A stretch of 64,000 nt of DNA from CAMFLJ01 sp965279255 (lineage in GTDB: Bacteria; Actinomycetota; Acidimicrobiia; Acidimicrobiales; Acidimicrobilacustridaceae), in NCBI GenBank assembly GCA_965279255.1, contig OZ257146.1:1116001-1180000 (forward strand). Direction: 5' to 3'. Positions within the stretch are counted from its first letter, which is position 1. The number at the start of each line of letters is the position of its first letter. Positions 25,970 through 34,907 of this stretch are shown one piece after another. The translations under genes were made by a program, and so were the position numbers. The notes under the pieces are model-generated. The model saw only the letters and a list, made by a program, of their open reading frames with translations. It did not search any database and was not told the origin of the DNA.

Positions 25970-27079
25970 CTACCGGTCGGCCACCTGACGGCCGGGCCGG
26001 CGGTCGTCGCTCAGGTCCAGCACCGCCCGCAGCACCTCGCCCGAGCGCACCGCGGCGATGGCGTCCGTGATCTCCTCGAGGGGCCACACGGCGCTCACCA
26101 GACCGTCGAGGTCGAGGCGCCCGGCGCGCACGTCGTCGACGATCACCACCATGTCGCGCTCGGGCAGGGTGTCGCCGTTGAACGAGCCCACGATGGTGCG
26201 GCCCGACATCAGCGCGCTCACGTCGAACGACGCCCGGTACCCCCGGGGCGGTAGCCCGACCAGGGCCGTCGTTCCGCCGGGTGCGGTGAGTGCGATCGCC
26301 GCGTCGATGGCAGCCGGTGCACCGCTGCACTCGATGACCACGTCGAAGGCGCCGTGGAGGGCGTCGACCTCGTCGGCCGAGGCGAACGCGGTGGCGCCGA
26401 AGCGCTCGGCGACGGCCCGGCGGTCGGGGGCGCGATCGACGGCGGTGACGGTGCCGCCCGCAGCGCGGGCGGCTTGCACGGCGTTGGCGCCGATGCCGCC
26501 GATCCCGATCACCGCCACCCGGTCACCGGGCCTCACGGCGGCCACGTTCCGGACCGTGCCGACACCGGTCGAGACGGCGCAGCCGAGCAGGCACGCGGAG
26601 CGCAGCGGCAGGCCGTCGACGGCGACGAGCTGGCGGACCGACACCGTGGCCCGCTCCGAGAACGAGCCCACGTTGGCGTAGGCGGCCACGCCCTCGCCGT
26701 TCCACGTGAACCTGCGGGCCCGCCGCCCGAACGCCTCGGCGCAGGCGGTCGGGTGCCCCCGGCGACAGGCCGGACAGGTGCCGCAGGGCGTCACCGTCTG
26801 GATGGCGACGGCGTCGCCCACGGCCCACCCCTCGACACCGGAGCCGAGCCGTTCGACGATCCCCGCCCCCTCGTGGCCCAGCACGACGGGCGGGGGAGAG
26901 GGCGAGGTGCCGTCGAGCACGTTCAGGTCGCTGTGGCAGATGCCCGACGCCAGCACCCGCACCGTGACCTCGCCCTCCGCCGGCGCCGCCACCTCGAGGT
27001 CGTCGACGACCCGGAGGGCGGAGCCGTCGAAGACGGCCGCGATCGCCCTGCTCCCGCCACCCGATCCGACGACAGCCAC
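25970..27079 (-). CDS. Zinc-dependent alcohol dehydrogenase (MDR superfamily)
   Basis: A 369-residue class III-like alcohol dehydrogenase. The catalytic zinc ligands are in SGICHSDLN (Cys) and LGHEGAGIVE (His, Glu). The structural zinc set is CGTCPACRRGHPTAC, and the NAD-binding motif is GIGGIGANAVQAAR. The family includes formaldehyde/S-(hydroxymethyl)-thiol dehydrogenases and actinobacterial NDMA-dependent alcohol dehydrogenases; the substrate cannot be chosen from sequence. The GTG at 27079 has AAGGGGGAA upstream. An in-frame extension upstream is antisense to clpP and not supported. Confidence 0.85.
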   Translation of the reverse strand: MAVVGSGGGSRAIAAVFDGSALRVVDDLEVAAPAEGEVTVRVLASGICHSDLNVLDGTSPSPPPVVLGHEGAGIVERLGSGVEGWAVGDAVAIQTVTPCGTCPACRRGHPTACAEAFGRRARRFTWNGEGVAAYANVGSFSERATVSVRQLVAVDGLPLRSACLLGCAVSTGVGTVRNVAAVRPGDRVAVIGIGGIGANAVQAARAAGGTVTAVDRAPDRRAVAERFGATAFASADEVDALHGAFDVVIECSGAPAAIDAAIALTAPGGTTALVGLPPRGYRASFDVSALMSGRTIVGSFNGDTLPERDMVVIVDDVRAGRLDLDGLVSAVWPLEEITDAIAAVRSGEVLRAVLDLSDDRRPGRQVADR

Positions 27080-27253
27080 TCCGCGTTCCCCCTTCGAGCC
27101 GTCGGCTCCACCCGGCCCCGCAGGCGTCGCCACGGTAGCGGGGGCCCGGACGCGCCGAACCGGCGGAGCCGCCCTGTAGCCTGCGTGCCCGGGGCCACCC
27201 GCCCCCCTGTTCTGATGGAACCGGCCCCTCGAGGGGCCGCTGGAAGGAGACCG

Positions 27254-27856
27254 ATGCAGCATCCCCCGCTCGCACCGCAGGTGGCCGCCGCCGCCTCCAT
27301 CGCCGATCCGGGCGCGGACATCTTCCGGATGCTGTTGAAGGACCGCATCGTGGTCCTCGGGAGCGACGTCAACGACGCCGTGGCCAACCAGCTCGTCGCC
27401 CAGCTCCTCTACCTCGAGGGCGAGGATCCGGAACGCGACATCTGGCTGTACATCAACTCGCCCGGTGGCTCGGTCACCGCCGGCATGGCCATCTACGACA
27501 CCATGCAGTTCGTGGCGCCCGACGTCGGCACCATCTGCATGGGCCTCGCCGCCTCGATGGGCCAGTTCCTGCTCACCGCCGGCGCCGCGGGCAAGCGCTA
27601 CTCGCTGCCCCACAGCCGCATCATGATGCACCAGCCCCTCGGTGGCGTTCAGGGCCAGGCGTCCGACATCGCCATCCAGGCCGAGCAGATGGCCTACATC
27701 AAGCGCCTGATGGCCGAGCGCATCGCCCACCACACGGGCCAGCCGGTCGAGCAGATCGAGACCGACTCCGAGCGTGACCGTTGGTTCACCGCCGAGCAAG
27801 CCAAGGCCTACGGCGTCATCGACCACGTGATCAGCCGCCGGGGCGAGCTCTCCTAG
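27254..27856 (+). CDS. clpP: ATP-dependent Clp protease proteolytic subunit (solitary copy)
   Basis: A 200-residue ClpP serine protease. The triad is visible: Ser in GLAASMGQ, His in LPHSRIMMHQP and Asp in the TDSERDRWF region. It lacks a propeptide longer than about 15 residues. GGAAGGAG gives the ATG start. In most actinobacteria two clpP genes are adjacent; here the other (49438) is 21.6 kb away, beside clpX. The two could still form a mixed ClpP1P2 barrel, as in mycobacteria. A TAGCCT hexamer about 80 bases upstream is a possible promoter. Confidence 0.92.
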   Translation: MQHPPLAPQVAAAASIADPGADIFRMLLKDRIVVLGSDVNDAVANQLVAQLLYLEGEDPERDIWLYINSPGGSVTAGMAIYDTMQFVAPDVGTICMGLAASMGQFLLTAGAAGKRYSLPHSRIMMHQPLGGVQGQASDIAIQAEQMAYIKRLMAERIAHHTGQPVEQIETDSERDRWFTAEQAKAYGVIDHVISRRGELS

Positions 27857-27895
27857 AGCCGTCCCGCTCGCCGTCGCCCTCGCGGGGGCGGCGGG

Positions 27896-28396
27896 CTAGG
27901 GCGCAGCGGTCGTGGTCGTGGTCGTCTCGCCCGGGGTCGTCGCCCCGGTGCCGGCCAGCGAGAGACCGCAGTTCGCCGACGCCCACTGCTGCACGGCAGT
28001 GCCGGCAGCGGTGGCGGTGTCGACCTCGTCCTGACGCGCTTCGAGGGCGTCGGCCAGGGCGATCTGCCGGTCGCCCGTCGCCGTGCTCACCGTCTGGGTC
28101 ACCCCGGCCACGAAGTCGGCGAGTGTCTCCACCGATGCCTTGATGTCGTCGGGGGCCACGGCCTTGGCCTTCGTGAGGGCCTGCACCTGGGGCTCGAGGG
28201 TGGCGGGGTCGAGGGTGGTCAGCGCCTGGTCGAGGTCCTGCGCCGCCGTGAGCTCGGTGCAAAGGCCCTCGACGGATCGCTCGATCCGTCGGGCCCGGAC
28301 GAACAGCACGGCGCCGACAGCGATCGCCGCGACCGCCAGGACGGCGACGAGGATCACGGCACCCCGCTTGAGCCGCCGCCGCGGCTGGTCGGCCAC
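27896..28396 (-). CDS. Membrane-anchored hypothetical protein
   Basis: A 166-residue protein with one N-terminal membrane segment (GAVILVAVLAVAAIAVGAVLFV), a helical extracytoplasmic domain with two Cys (VEGLCTEL, SANCGLS), and a Thr-rich end. I do not recognise the family. The paired Cys may form a disulfide outside the cell. It starts six bases after rpe on the same strand, so the pair is one transcription unit; the functional link is unclear. Confidence 0.65.
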   Translation of the reverse strand: MADQPRRRLKRGAVILVAVLAVAAIAVGAVLFVRARRIERSVEGLCTELTAAQDLDQALTTLDPATLEPQVQALTKAKAVAPDDIKASVETLADFVAGVTQTVSTATGDRQIALADALEARQDEVDTATAAGTAVQQWASANCGLSLAGTGATTPGETTTTTTAAP

Positions 28397-28402
28397 GCGG
28401 GG

Positions 28403-29095
28403 TCAGGCCCCCTGGGCCTGCACGGCGAGCTCGCGCAGCTCGGTGACGGCGTGGGCCTTGCCCTCGGGGTCGCGGAACAGCGAGCTCCCGGCGACGAGCA
28501 CGTTGGCGCCGGCACCGGCGGCGCCGCCGATGGTGGCCGGGCCGATGCCGCCGTCGACCTCGATGTCGACATCGAGGCCCCGCTCCACGATCACCCGGCG
28601 CAGCTCGGCGATCTTGGGCTCCATGGTGGGGATGTACGCCTGCCCGCCGAAGCCGGGGTTCACGGTCATCACCAGCACCATCTCGACCAGGTCGAGCACG
28701 TTGGTGACCGCCTCGACAGGGGTGGCGGGGTTGAGGGCCACCGCGGCGGCGGCACCGAGCTCGTGGATGCGTCCGAGGGTGCGGTGCAGGTGCTGGCACG
28801 CCTCGGCGTGCACGATCAGGAGCCGACAGCCAGCCTCGACCATGGTCTCGAGGATCCAGGTCGGCTCGGTCACCATCAGGTGGGCCTCGAAGGGCACGTC
28901 GACCAGCGGCCGGGTGGCGGCGATGACGTCGGCGCCGAAGGTCAGGTTCGGCACGAAGTTGCCGTCCATGACGTCCCACTGGATGCGGTCGACGCCGGCC
29001 TTCTCGAGGTCGATGGCGGCATCGCCGAGATGGGCGAAGTCGGCGGGGAGCACGGAGGGGACGATCTCGATGGAGCGGGGCGCGGTCGGCGGCAT
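28403..29095 (-). CDS. rpe: Ribulose-phosphate 3-epimerase
   Basis: A 230-residue TIM-barrel epimerase converting ribulose-5-P and xylulose-5-P in the pentose phosphate pathway. Motifs: IQWDVMDGNFVPNLTFG (metal-binding Asp), TVNPGFGGQAYIP and EVDGGIGPATI, followed by VLVAGSSLF. Start ATG 29095. It diverges from the RNA methyltransferase gene over about 60 bases. Confidence 0.94.
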   Translation of the reverse strand: MPPTAPRSIEIVPSVLPADFAHLGDAAIDLEKAGVDRIQWDVMDGNFVPNLTFGADVIAATRPLVDVPFEAHLMVTEPTWILETMVEAGCRLLIVHAEACQHLHRTLGRIHELGAAAAVALNPATPVEAVTNVLDLVEMVLVMTVNPGFGGQAYIPTMEPKIAELRRVIVERGLDVDIEVDGGIGPATIGGAAGAGANVLVAGSSLFRDPEGKAHAVTELRELAVQAQGA

Positions 29096-29141
29096 GGGAA
29101 CCTTCGCGAACGAGTGACAGGGCGTTCGGACGATACCCGCC

Positions 29142-29147
29142 TACGGT
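29142..29147 (+). promoter_or_regulatory. -10 element of a probable leaderless promoter
   Basis: TACGGT is seven bases upstream of the GTG at 29155. This decides between GTG 29146, which would lie inside the element, and GTG 29155. Confidence 0.5.
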
Positions 29148-29154
29148 GGGAGAG

Positions 29155-30447
29155 GTGACCGACCTCCCGCCGTCCGAGGCCGACCATCCCCACGCGACCG
29201 GCCCCCGCGAGCGCCGTGCCGAGCGCGCCAGCGGTGAGACTGTGGCCCTCGTGGCCGACCGCCTCGTCGCCGGTGGCGACGCCCTGGCCCGCCATCCCGA
29301 CGGTCGCGTCGTGCTGGTGGCGGGTGCCCTTCCGGGCGAGCAGGTCGAGGTCGAGCTGGTCCATCGCAAGGGTGCCCTCCGGGGTGTCGTGCGGCGCCGG
29401 CTGTGGGCCTCGCCCGACCGCGTCAGGCCCCGGTGCCCGCACGTGGCCGACGGGTGCGGGGGCTGCGACCTCCAGACCCTCGAGCCCGGCGCCCAGGTGC
29501 GGGCCAAGGTCGACCTCGTCGCCGACGCGCTCCGCCGCCTGGGTCGTATCGACGATCCGGTCGTCACCGCCGGCCCGGCGCTCTCGCCGTGGGGCTTCCG
29601 CACGACGCTCCGCCTCGCCGTGGTCGACGGTGTGGCCGGGCTGCGTCGGGCCGAGAGCCATGAGGTCGTCCCGATCGAGCACTGCCTCGTCGCCCATCCC
29701 CGGCTCGACGAGCTGGTGCACCAGGGCCGGTTCGGCTCGGCCGACGAGGTCGTGCTGCGCATCGGCGCGACCACCGGCGAGCGCATGGCGATCGCCATGC
29801 CCACCGCCGAGGGCGTCGAGCTCCCCGCCGACGTGCTGGTGGTCGGCGCCGACGAGATCGAGGCCGGCCGCCGGGCCTGGATCCACGAGGAGGTCGCCGG
29901 CCGCCGGTGGCGGATCTCCGCCGAGTCGTTCTTCCAGACCCGGCCCGACGGCGCCGAGGCCCTCGTCGAGGTGGTCCGGTCGATGGTGGCCGACCAGCTC
30001 TCCGTCGCCGGTCGCCCGGGCCGGTCGCTGACCCTGCTCGACGCCTACGGCGGGGTGGGCCTGTTCTCGGGCTCCCTGCTCGACGGCGTTCCCGGGTGGC
30101 GGGCGGTCGTCGCCGAGCGGAGCCGGTCGTCGGTCGCCGACGCCCGGCACAACCTGGCCGACATCGACGCCAAGGTCGTGGCCACCACCGTCGAGCACCT
30201 GCGGGCCCCGAAGTCCGACCTCGTCGTCGCCGATCCGTCCCGTTCCGGCCTCGGCCGGGCGGCGGTGCACGTGCTGGCGTCGTCGGCCGCGCCCCGCCTG
30301 GTGCTGGTCAGCTGTGATCCGGCGTCGGCCGGGCGCGACGCGGCCCTCCTGGCCGGGGTGGGCTACCGCCATGCCGAATCGGTCCTGGTCGACCTCTTCC
30401 CGCACACCCACCACACCGAGGTCGTCAGCCGGTTCGACCGGGTCTGA
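29155..30447 (+). CDS. Class I SAM-dependent RNA methyltransferase (TrmA/RlmD-type, Fe-S)
   Basis: A 430-residue 5-methyluridine-type methyltransferase. An N-terminal TRAM-like beta barrel (about residues 20-90: LVAGGDALARHPDGRVVLVAG) is followed by a Cys cluster CPHVADGCGGCDLQ (CxxxxxxCGGC) that holds an Fe-S centre. The catalytic region is seen in SAESFFQTRPDGAEAL, DAYGGVGLFSG (SAM site) and VSCDPASAGRD, whose Cys is the nucleophile. The target (tRNA U54 or 23S rRNA uridine) cannot be decided. The start at 29155 fits the -10 element seven bases upstream. Confidence 0.85.
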   Translation: MTDLPPSEADHPHATGPRERRAERASGETVALVADRLVAGGDALARHPDGRVVLVAGALPGEQVEVELVHRKGALRGVVRRRLWASPDRVRPRCPHVADGCGGCDLQTLEPGAQVRAKVDLVADALRRLGRIDDPVVTAGPALSPWGFRTTLRLAVVDGVAGLRRAESHEVVPIEHCLVAHPRLDELVHQGRFGSADEVVLRIGATTGERMAIAMPTAEGVELPADVLVVGADEIEAGRRAWIHEEVAGRRWRISAESFFQTRPDGAEALVEVVRSMVADQLSVAGRPGRSLTLLDAYGGVGLFSGSLLDGVPGWRAVVAERSRSSVADARHNLADIDAKVVATTVEHLRAPKSDLVVADPSRSGLGRAAVHVLASSAAPRLVLVSCDPASAGRDAALLAGVGYRHAESVLVDLFPHTHHTEVVSRFDRV

Positions 30448-30518
30448 TGCCGTCGCCCGGTACCGCGGCGTCGGGCCATTCGTTCCACAGCCACCCGCCG
30501 TCGGCCCGACATCTGCAA

Positions 30519-30547
30519 TTGTCGATCGACTGAGTCGGGTTTAGGCT
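30519..30547 (+). promoter_or_regulatory. -35/-10 promoter of the DUF4395-thioredoxin gene
   Basis: TTGTCG (30519-30524), 17 bases, TAGGCT (30542-30547), then six bases to the ATG at 30554. Both hexamers and the standard spacing are present, with no room for a leader. Confidence 0.6.
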
Positions 30548-30553
30548 GTGTTC

Positions 30554-31372
30554 ATGGCCTCCACGTCCGCCCCCGCACCCATCGATCCGCGTGGGCCCCG
30601 CACCAACCAGACGGTGCTCGCCACCGCTCTCGTGCTCGGCCTCGTGTTCCAGCAGCAGTGGGTCGCCCCGCTGTTCGCCGTGGTGCTGTTCCTCGGCGCC
30701 GCATTCGGCCCGAAGTACGGGCCGGTCCTGCGCTTCTACGCTGCGGTCATCAAGCCCCGCCTGGGCCCGCCCTCCGAGCTCGAGGACCCGCGGCCGCCCC
30801 GGTTCGCGGCGTCGGTCGGGGTGGTGTTCCTCGGAGCCGCGTCGCTGTCGTTCCTGCTCGGCGCCGACACGGTGGGCTGGGTGCTGGTCACCATCGTGGC
30901 GGTGCTGGCCGGCATCTCGGCGGTCACCGGCCTGTGCGTCGGCTGCGAGATGTACGTCTGGCTGGTGCGGCTGCGAGGCGGCGTCCGCGTCGTGAAGATC
31001 GATCGGGAGGTCGGCGAGAGCGTCTCGCCCGACGACGTGCTCGAGGGCCCGGCGCCCACCGGCCACGCCAGCCGCTCGCCCCGGTTGGCGCCCCTCCCGG
31101 CCGAGCTGCGGGCCGACGGCCCGCAGTGGGTCGTGTTCAGCACCGAGTACTGCGCGGTGTGCCCGTCGGTGGTGGCCGAGATCGAGAGCCGCCGGCCCGG
31201 TGAGGCGGTGACCGTCCTCGACGTCGCCGAGCACCTCGACCTGGCCTCGCTGTACAAGGTGCGGCGCGCCCCCACCGTGCTGCGGGTCGAGATCGACGGC
31301 TCGATCGTCGCCCGCCTGTCGGGTGTCGACGCCGTCCGCGCCGAGCTCGGCGCCCTGCCGGCCGGCGCCTGA
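30554..31372 (+). CDS. DUF4395 membrane protein fused to a thioredoxin-like domain
   Basis: A 272-residue fusion. Residues ~12-145 are DUF4395: RTNQTVLATALVLGL, then four hydrophobic segments (VAPLFAVVLFLGAAFG, VGVVFLGAASLSFLLGA, VGWVLVTIVAVLAGISAV) and GLCVGCEMYVW. From about 170 a thioredoxin-like domain has FSTEYCAVCPSVVAEIE (CxxC, about residue 200) and the cis-Pro segment RRAPTVLRVEIDG. DUF4395 proteins are often linked to sulfur or thiol handling, so this could be a membrane-tethered thiol-disulfide or sulfur-relay protein; the reaction is unknown. The ATG at 30554 is chosen because the promoter ends six bases before it. Confidence 0.75.
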   Translation: MASTSAPAPIDPRGPRTNQTVLATALVLGLVFQQQWVAPLFAVVLFLGAAFGPKYGPVLRFYAAVIKPRLGPPSELEDPRPPRFAASVGVVFLGAASLSFLLGADTVGWVLVTIVAVLAGISAVTGLCVGCEMYVWLVRLRGGVRVVKIDREVGESVSPDDVLEGPAPTGHASRSPRLAPLPAELRADGPQWVVFSTEYCAVCPSVVAEIESRRPGEAVTVLDVAEHLDLASLYKVRRAPTVLRVEIDGSIVARLSGVDAVRAELGALPAGA

Positions 31373-31534
31373 CCCGGCGACCACCGGCTTCCTGCCCGTC
31401 GGACGCCTGGAGAAAGGGTCGTTCGGACGGGGGCAGTGCCGCGCGCGCGGCCTCAGGGTGCGCGACGCTTTACCGGTTCGGCCCATGGGGGCCACATCGC
31501 CAACGTGGGCGACGACAGACACAAGGAGACATCG

Positions 31535-32014
<480 letters not shown>

Positions 32015-32031
32015 TCGGGCCCGTTCGTACC

Positions 32032-32074
32032 GACCGGCCGGCCGGGTGCTCCAGGGCGCCCGCGCCGGCCGGTC
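32032..32074 (+). terminator. Hairpin after the HU gene
   Basis: GACCGGCCGGC (32032-32042) pairs with GCCGGCCGGTC (32064-32074) across a 21-base loop, 17 bases beyond the HU stop codon. The converging GGDEF-EAL gene ends at 32128, so it may serve both strands. Confidence 0.5.
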
Positions 32075-32127
32075 GCGCGTCCGGCGCCGGAGTGATCAGA
32101 GCTCGGGCGAGGACATCGTGAGCCGGC

Positions 32128-34233
32128 TCACCAACGGGGGGTGAAGTCCACCTCCTCGGCGGGGACGGGCATCCCGAGGAGGTAGCCCTGCAGCAGGGCA
32201 CAACCCATCGCCTGCAGCCGCTCGAGCTGGTCGGGTCGCTCCACGCCCTCCGCCACGCTCACGAGGTCGAGCGCATCGGCGAGCCCGATGATGGCGTCGG
32301 CGAGCGCGCCGTCGTCGCCGGCGCCGAGGCCCTCGACGAAGGAGCGGTCGATCTTCACGAAGTCCACCGGCAGGTCCTTGAGGTACTGCAGCGAGCTGTA
32401 CCCGGTGCCGAAGTCGTCGAGGGCGAGGCTCACTCCGAGCTTCTTGAGCTCGTGGAGCCGGCTGCGGGCGACCCCGAGCGTCTCGATGAGGGCGTTCTCG
32501 GTGATCTCCAGCACCAGGCCGGTCGGGTCGGCCTCGGCGCGGTCGCAGGCCAGACGCACGACGTCGACGAGGTCGTCGTCGAGGATCTGGCGGGGGGCGA
32601 GGTTCACGCTCACCCGCACCTCGCGGCCCTGTGCCTGCCACAGCGCCAGGGTCCGGCAGGCCTCGGCCAGGACGACCCGCCCGAGGTCGCCGATCAGGCC
32701 GCTGCGCTCGGCGACGTGGAGGAAGTCGGCCGGGACGAGCAGGCCACGGATGGGGTGCTGCCACCGCACAAGGGCCTCGGCGCCGGTGACGGTGCCGTCG
32801 ACCGCGTCGACCACCGGCTGGTAGTGCACGACGAGGTGGCCCTCCTCGACCGCCTGGCGCAGGTCGGCCTCCTGCTCGAGCCGGGTGACGGCCTCCGCTC
32901 GGAGGCTGGCGGTGAACAACGTCGAGCGGCCCCGGCCGTCGGCCTTCGACCGGTACATCGCCACGTCGGCGTCGCGCAGGAGGTCGGCCGGCTCCTGGTC
33001 GTCGTCGCCGATCACCACGCCGAGGCTCCCGCTCATGACCAGCGTGCGCCCGGCGATCCGCACCGGCGTGGCGAGCGAGCCGAGCACCCGGTCACAGAGG
33101 GCGGCGACCTCGTGGGGCCGGTCGAGCTCGCAGACGAGCACGAACTCGTCGCCGCCCAGCCGGGCGACCGTGTCGGACGGGCGCACGCAGCGGCGCAGGC
33201 GTCGGGCGGCCTCGACGAGCATCTCGTCGCCGGCGGCGTGGCCCAGGCCGTCGTTCACGATCTTGAAGTCGTCGAGGTCGAGGAAGAGCACGACGACCTC
33301 ACCGCCGGTGCGCACCCGCCGGTGCATCGCCTGGGCGAGCCGGTCGAGCAGCAGCGTGCGGTTGGGCAGGCCGGTCAGGGCGTCGTGGGTGGCCTGGTGG
33401 GCCAGCCGGGCCTCGGCCTCGTGGGTGGCGCTGACGTCGACGACCTGGGCGAGGAGGAGCGGGTTGGCCTCGGGGTCGGGGCCGTCGCCGGTGAGGCGGG
33501 AGAGCGAGATCTGGCCCCAGACCACCGTGCCGTCGGCGCGCATGAGACGGATGACCGGCCGCTCGTCGAGGTTCCCGAGCACGTGGCCCGAGGTGACGAT
33601 CTCGACGGCCTCCTCGAGGTCGTCGGAGTGCACGAAGTCGGTGGCCAGGCGGCCCACGACCTCGGCCCACGGCCGGCCGAGCAGGGCACAGAAGGCGTCG
33701 TTGACCCACAGCAGCCGGCCGTCCTCCGAGCCCAGCGCCATCCCGATCGGTGCCTCGTCGAACGCCCGCCGGAAGCGGGCCTCGCTCGTGGCCAACGCGT
33801 CCTCCGCCTGGCGGAGGCGGGTGAGGTCGGCGACCTGCACGAACTGCCCCACGAGCCGGCCGGCGGCGTCGCGCTCCATGCGGATGGTGCAGCGGGCGAA
33901 GACCGCGTGCCCGTCGGCGTGGCGGTAGCGGCGGTCGCTGACGACGAGTTCCGGCTCGCCCCCCGGTGTCCACTCGAGCACCTGGGCGGGATCGTCGTCG
34001 ACGACGTGGTCGCCCTCCGTGGTCCCGACGATGTCGCCGGCGTCGCGGCCGATCATCTCGGCGAACGCCTCGTTGGCCTCGAGCACGGTGCCATCGGCAT
34101 CGAGGACCACCATGCCGAACGGAGCGTGGGCGAAGGCGCGGTAGAAGCGCTCCTCGCTCTCGTCGCGAGGGGCGGAGGTCCCGCCGGGATCAGCCCCGTG
34201 GTCGGTCAGTTCGGTGCTCCTCCCGCGCGGCAT
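32128..34233 (-). CDS. PAS-PAS-GGDEF-EAL protein (c-di-GMP turnover)
   Basis: A 701-residue soluble protein with two PAS domains (about residues 25-145 and 150-270), a GGDEF domain and an EAL domain. The cyclase site RLGGDEFVLV (about 360) is intact. The phosphodiesterase set is also intact: AEALVRWQHP, LEITENALIE, LALDDFGTGYSSL, DFVKIDRSF, AEGVER and LLQGYLLG. It could therefore both make and break c-di-GMP, with PAS domains reading a signal such as redox or ligand. No transmembrane part is seen. The three PilZ-like genes at 9-12 kb are candidate receptors. The gene begins next to a tRNA region and converges on HU. Confidence 0.88.
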   Translation of the reverse strand: MPRGRSTELTDHGADPGGTSAPRDESEERFYRAFAHAPFGMVVLDADGTVLEANEAFAEMIGRDAGDIVGTTEGDHVVDDDPAQVLEWTPGGEPELVVSDRRYRHADGHAVFARCTIRMERDAAGRLVGQFVQVADLTRLRQAEDALATSEARFRRAFDEAPIGMALGSEDGRLLWVNDAFCALLGRPWAEVVGRLATDFVHSDDLEEAVEIVTSGHVLGNLDERPVIRLMRADGTVVWGQISLSRLTGDGPDPEANPLLLAQVVDVSATHEAEARLAHQATHDALTGLPNRTLLLDRLAQAMHRRVRTGGEVVVLFLDLDDFKIVNDGLGHAAGDEMLVEAARRLRRCVRPSDTVARLGGDEFVLVCELDRPHEVAALCDRVLGSLATPVRIAGRTLVMSGSLGVVIGDDDQEPADLLRDADVAMYRSKADGRGRSTLFTASLRAEAVTRLEQEADLRQAVEEGHLVVHYQPVVDAVDGTVTGAEALVRWQHPIRGLLVPADFLHVAERSGLIGDLGRVVLAEACRTLALWQAQGREVRVSVNLAPRQILDDDLVDVVRLACDRAEADPTGLVLEITENALIETLGVARSRLHELKKLGVSLALDDFGTGYSSLQYLKDLPVDFVKIDRSFVEGLGAGDDGALADAIIGLADALDLVSVAEGVERPDQLERLQAMGCALLQGYLLGMPVPAEEVDFTPRW

Positions 34234-34364
34234 CCGTCGTCCCCCAGAGCCTAGGGAACCTCACCTCGATGCCTAGCGGCGGAAGTCCCGACATCGGTCC
34301 GCCACCAGAGGCACGGCTCGACCTCGCGACGTCCACGACCCCGACACGGCCGCCGGGAACGCAG

Positions 34365-34390
34365 AAGGCCCGGACCGAAGTCCGGGCCTT
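34365..34390 (-). terminator. Strong UUCG-loop terminator
   Basis: AAGGCCCGGAC and GTCCGGGCCTT form a perfect 11-base-pair stem. On the minus strand the loop is TTCG closed by C-G, a very stable tetraloop. It lies 17 bases downstream of the tRNA-Lys 3' end, so it should stop the tRNA-His/tRNA-Lys transcript. Confidence 0.75.
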
Positions 34391-34406
34391 GCTGGTGCTT
34401 CTCGAG

Positions 34407-34478
34407 TACGCCCCCTGGGATTCGAACCCAGAACCTGTGGATTAAGAGTCCATTGCTCTGCCATTGAGCTAGAGGCGC
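34407..34478 (-). tRNA. tRNA-Lys (anticodon CTT)
   Basis: The minus strand reads GCGCCTC...GGGGCGT with a U-G and G-U containing acceptor stem, anticodon loop CTCTTAA and T arm CTGGGTTCGAATCCCAG. CCA is not encoded. It shares the strand with tRNA-His 81 bases upstream. Confidence 0.92.
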
Positions 34479-34561
34479 TCGGGTGGTGCAATCTACCACC
34501 GCCGAAGCGGTGTGAGCGACGGCGGCCACCCGCCGGAGCGGGTGACCACCGTCGTCCATGG

Positions 34562-34637
34562 GGTGGCTGAGGGGACTTGAACCCCCGGCCTCCAGGGCCA
34601 CAACCTGGCGCTCTAACCGAGCTGAGCTACAGCCACC
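34562..34637 (-). tRNA. tRNA-His (anticodon GTG)
   Basis: GTGGCTG pairs with CAGCCAC, and the anticodon loop is TTGTGGC. An extra encoded G at position -1 (34637) and discriminator C are both the hallmarks of histidine tRNA. The 3' CCA is encoded at 34559-34561. Confidence 0.93.
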
Positions 34638-34741
34638 ATGAGGGTGAGCAGCATAGGCGAGTGGGTGGGGGTCCCCGCCAACCGTGAGCCCGCCAACGGC
34701 GTACCAGGGGTGCCCTGCGGCGGCGCATAGCCTGGCGGCAC

Positions 34742-34815
34742 GCCTCCGTAGCTCAACTGGATAGAGCAGCCGGTTTCTACCCGGCAGGTTCCGGGTTCGA
34801 ATCCTGGCGGGGGCA
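34742..34815 (+). tRNA. tRNA-Arg (anticodon TCT)
   Basis: GCCTCCG pairs with CGGGGGC; the anticodon arm is GCCGG-TTTCTAC-CCGGC. CCA is not encoded. TAGCCT (34728-34733) is a plausible -10 nine bases before the mature end. The stretch from 34234 to 34907 holds no protein gene, only the three tRNAs and hairpins. Confidence 0.92.
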
Positions 34816-34866
34816 CCCAGGCTCCACCATCCCTGACCGGCAGCGCCGCCGCTCCTAGCGTTCGTT

Positions 34867-34885
34867 TGCCGTCGCAGCGACGGCA
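34867..34885 (+). other. Leader hairpin before the DUF5684 gene
   Basis: TGCCGTCG-CAG-CGACGGCA is a perfect eight-base-pair hairpin. A TAGCGT -10 candidate ends six bases before it (34856-34861), so the hairpin would sit at the very 5' end of the mRNA, where it could stabilise the transcript. It might instead end the tRNA-Arg transcript. Confidence 0.4.
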
Positions 34886-34907
34886 CGACCTCAGGGAGGG
34901 GTTCCGC

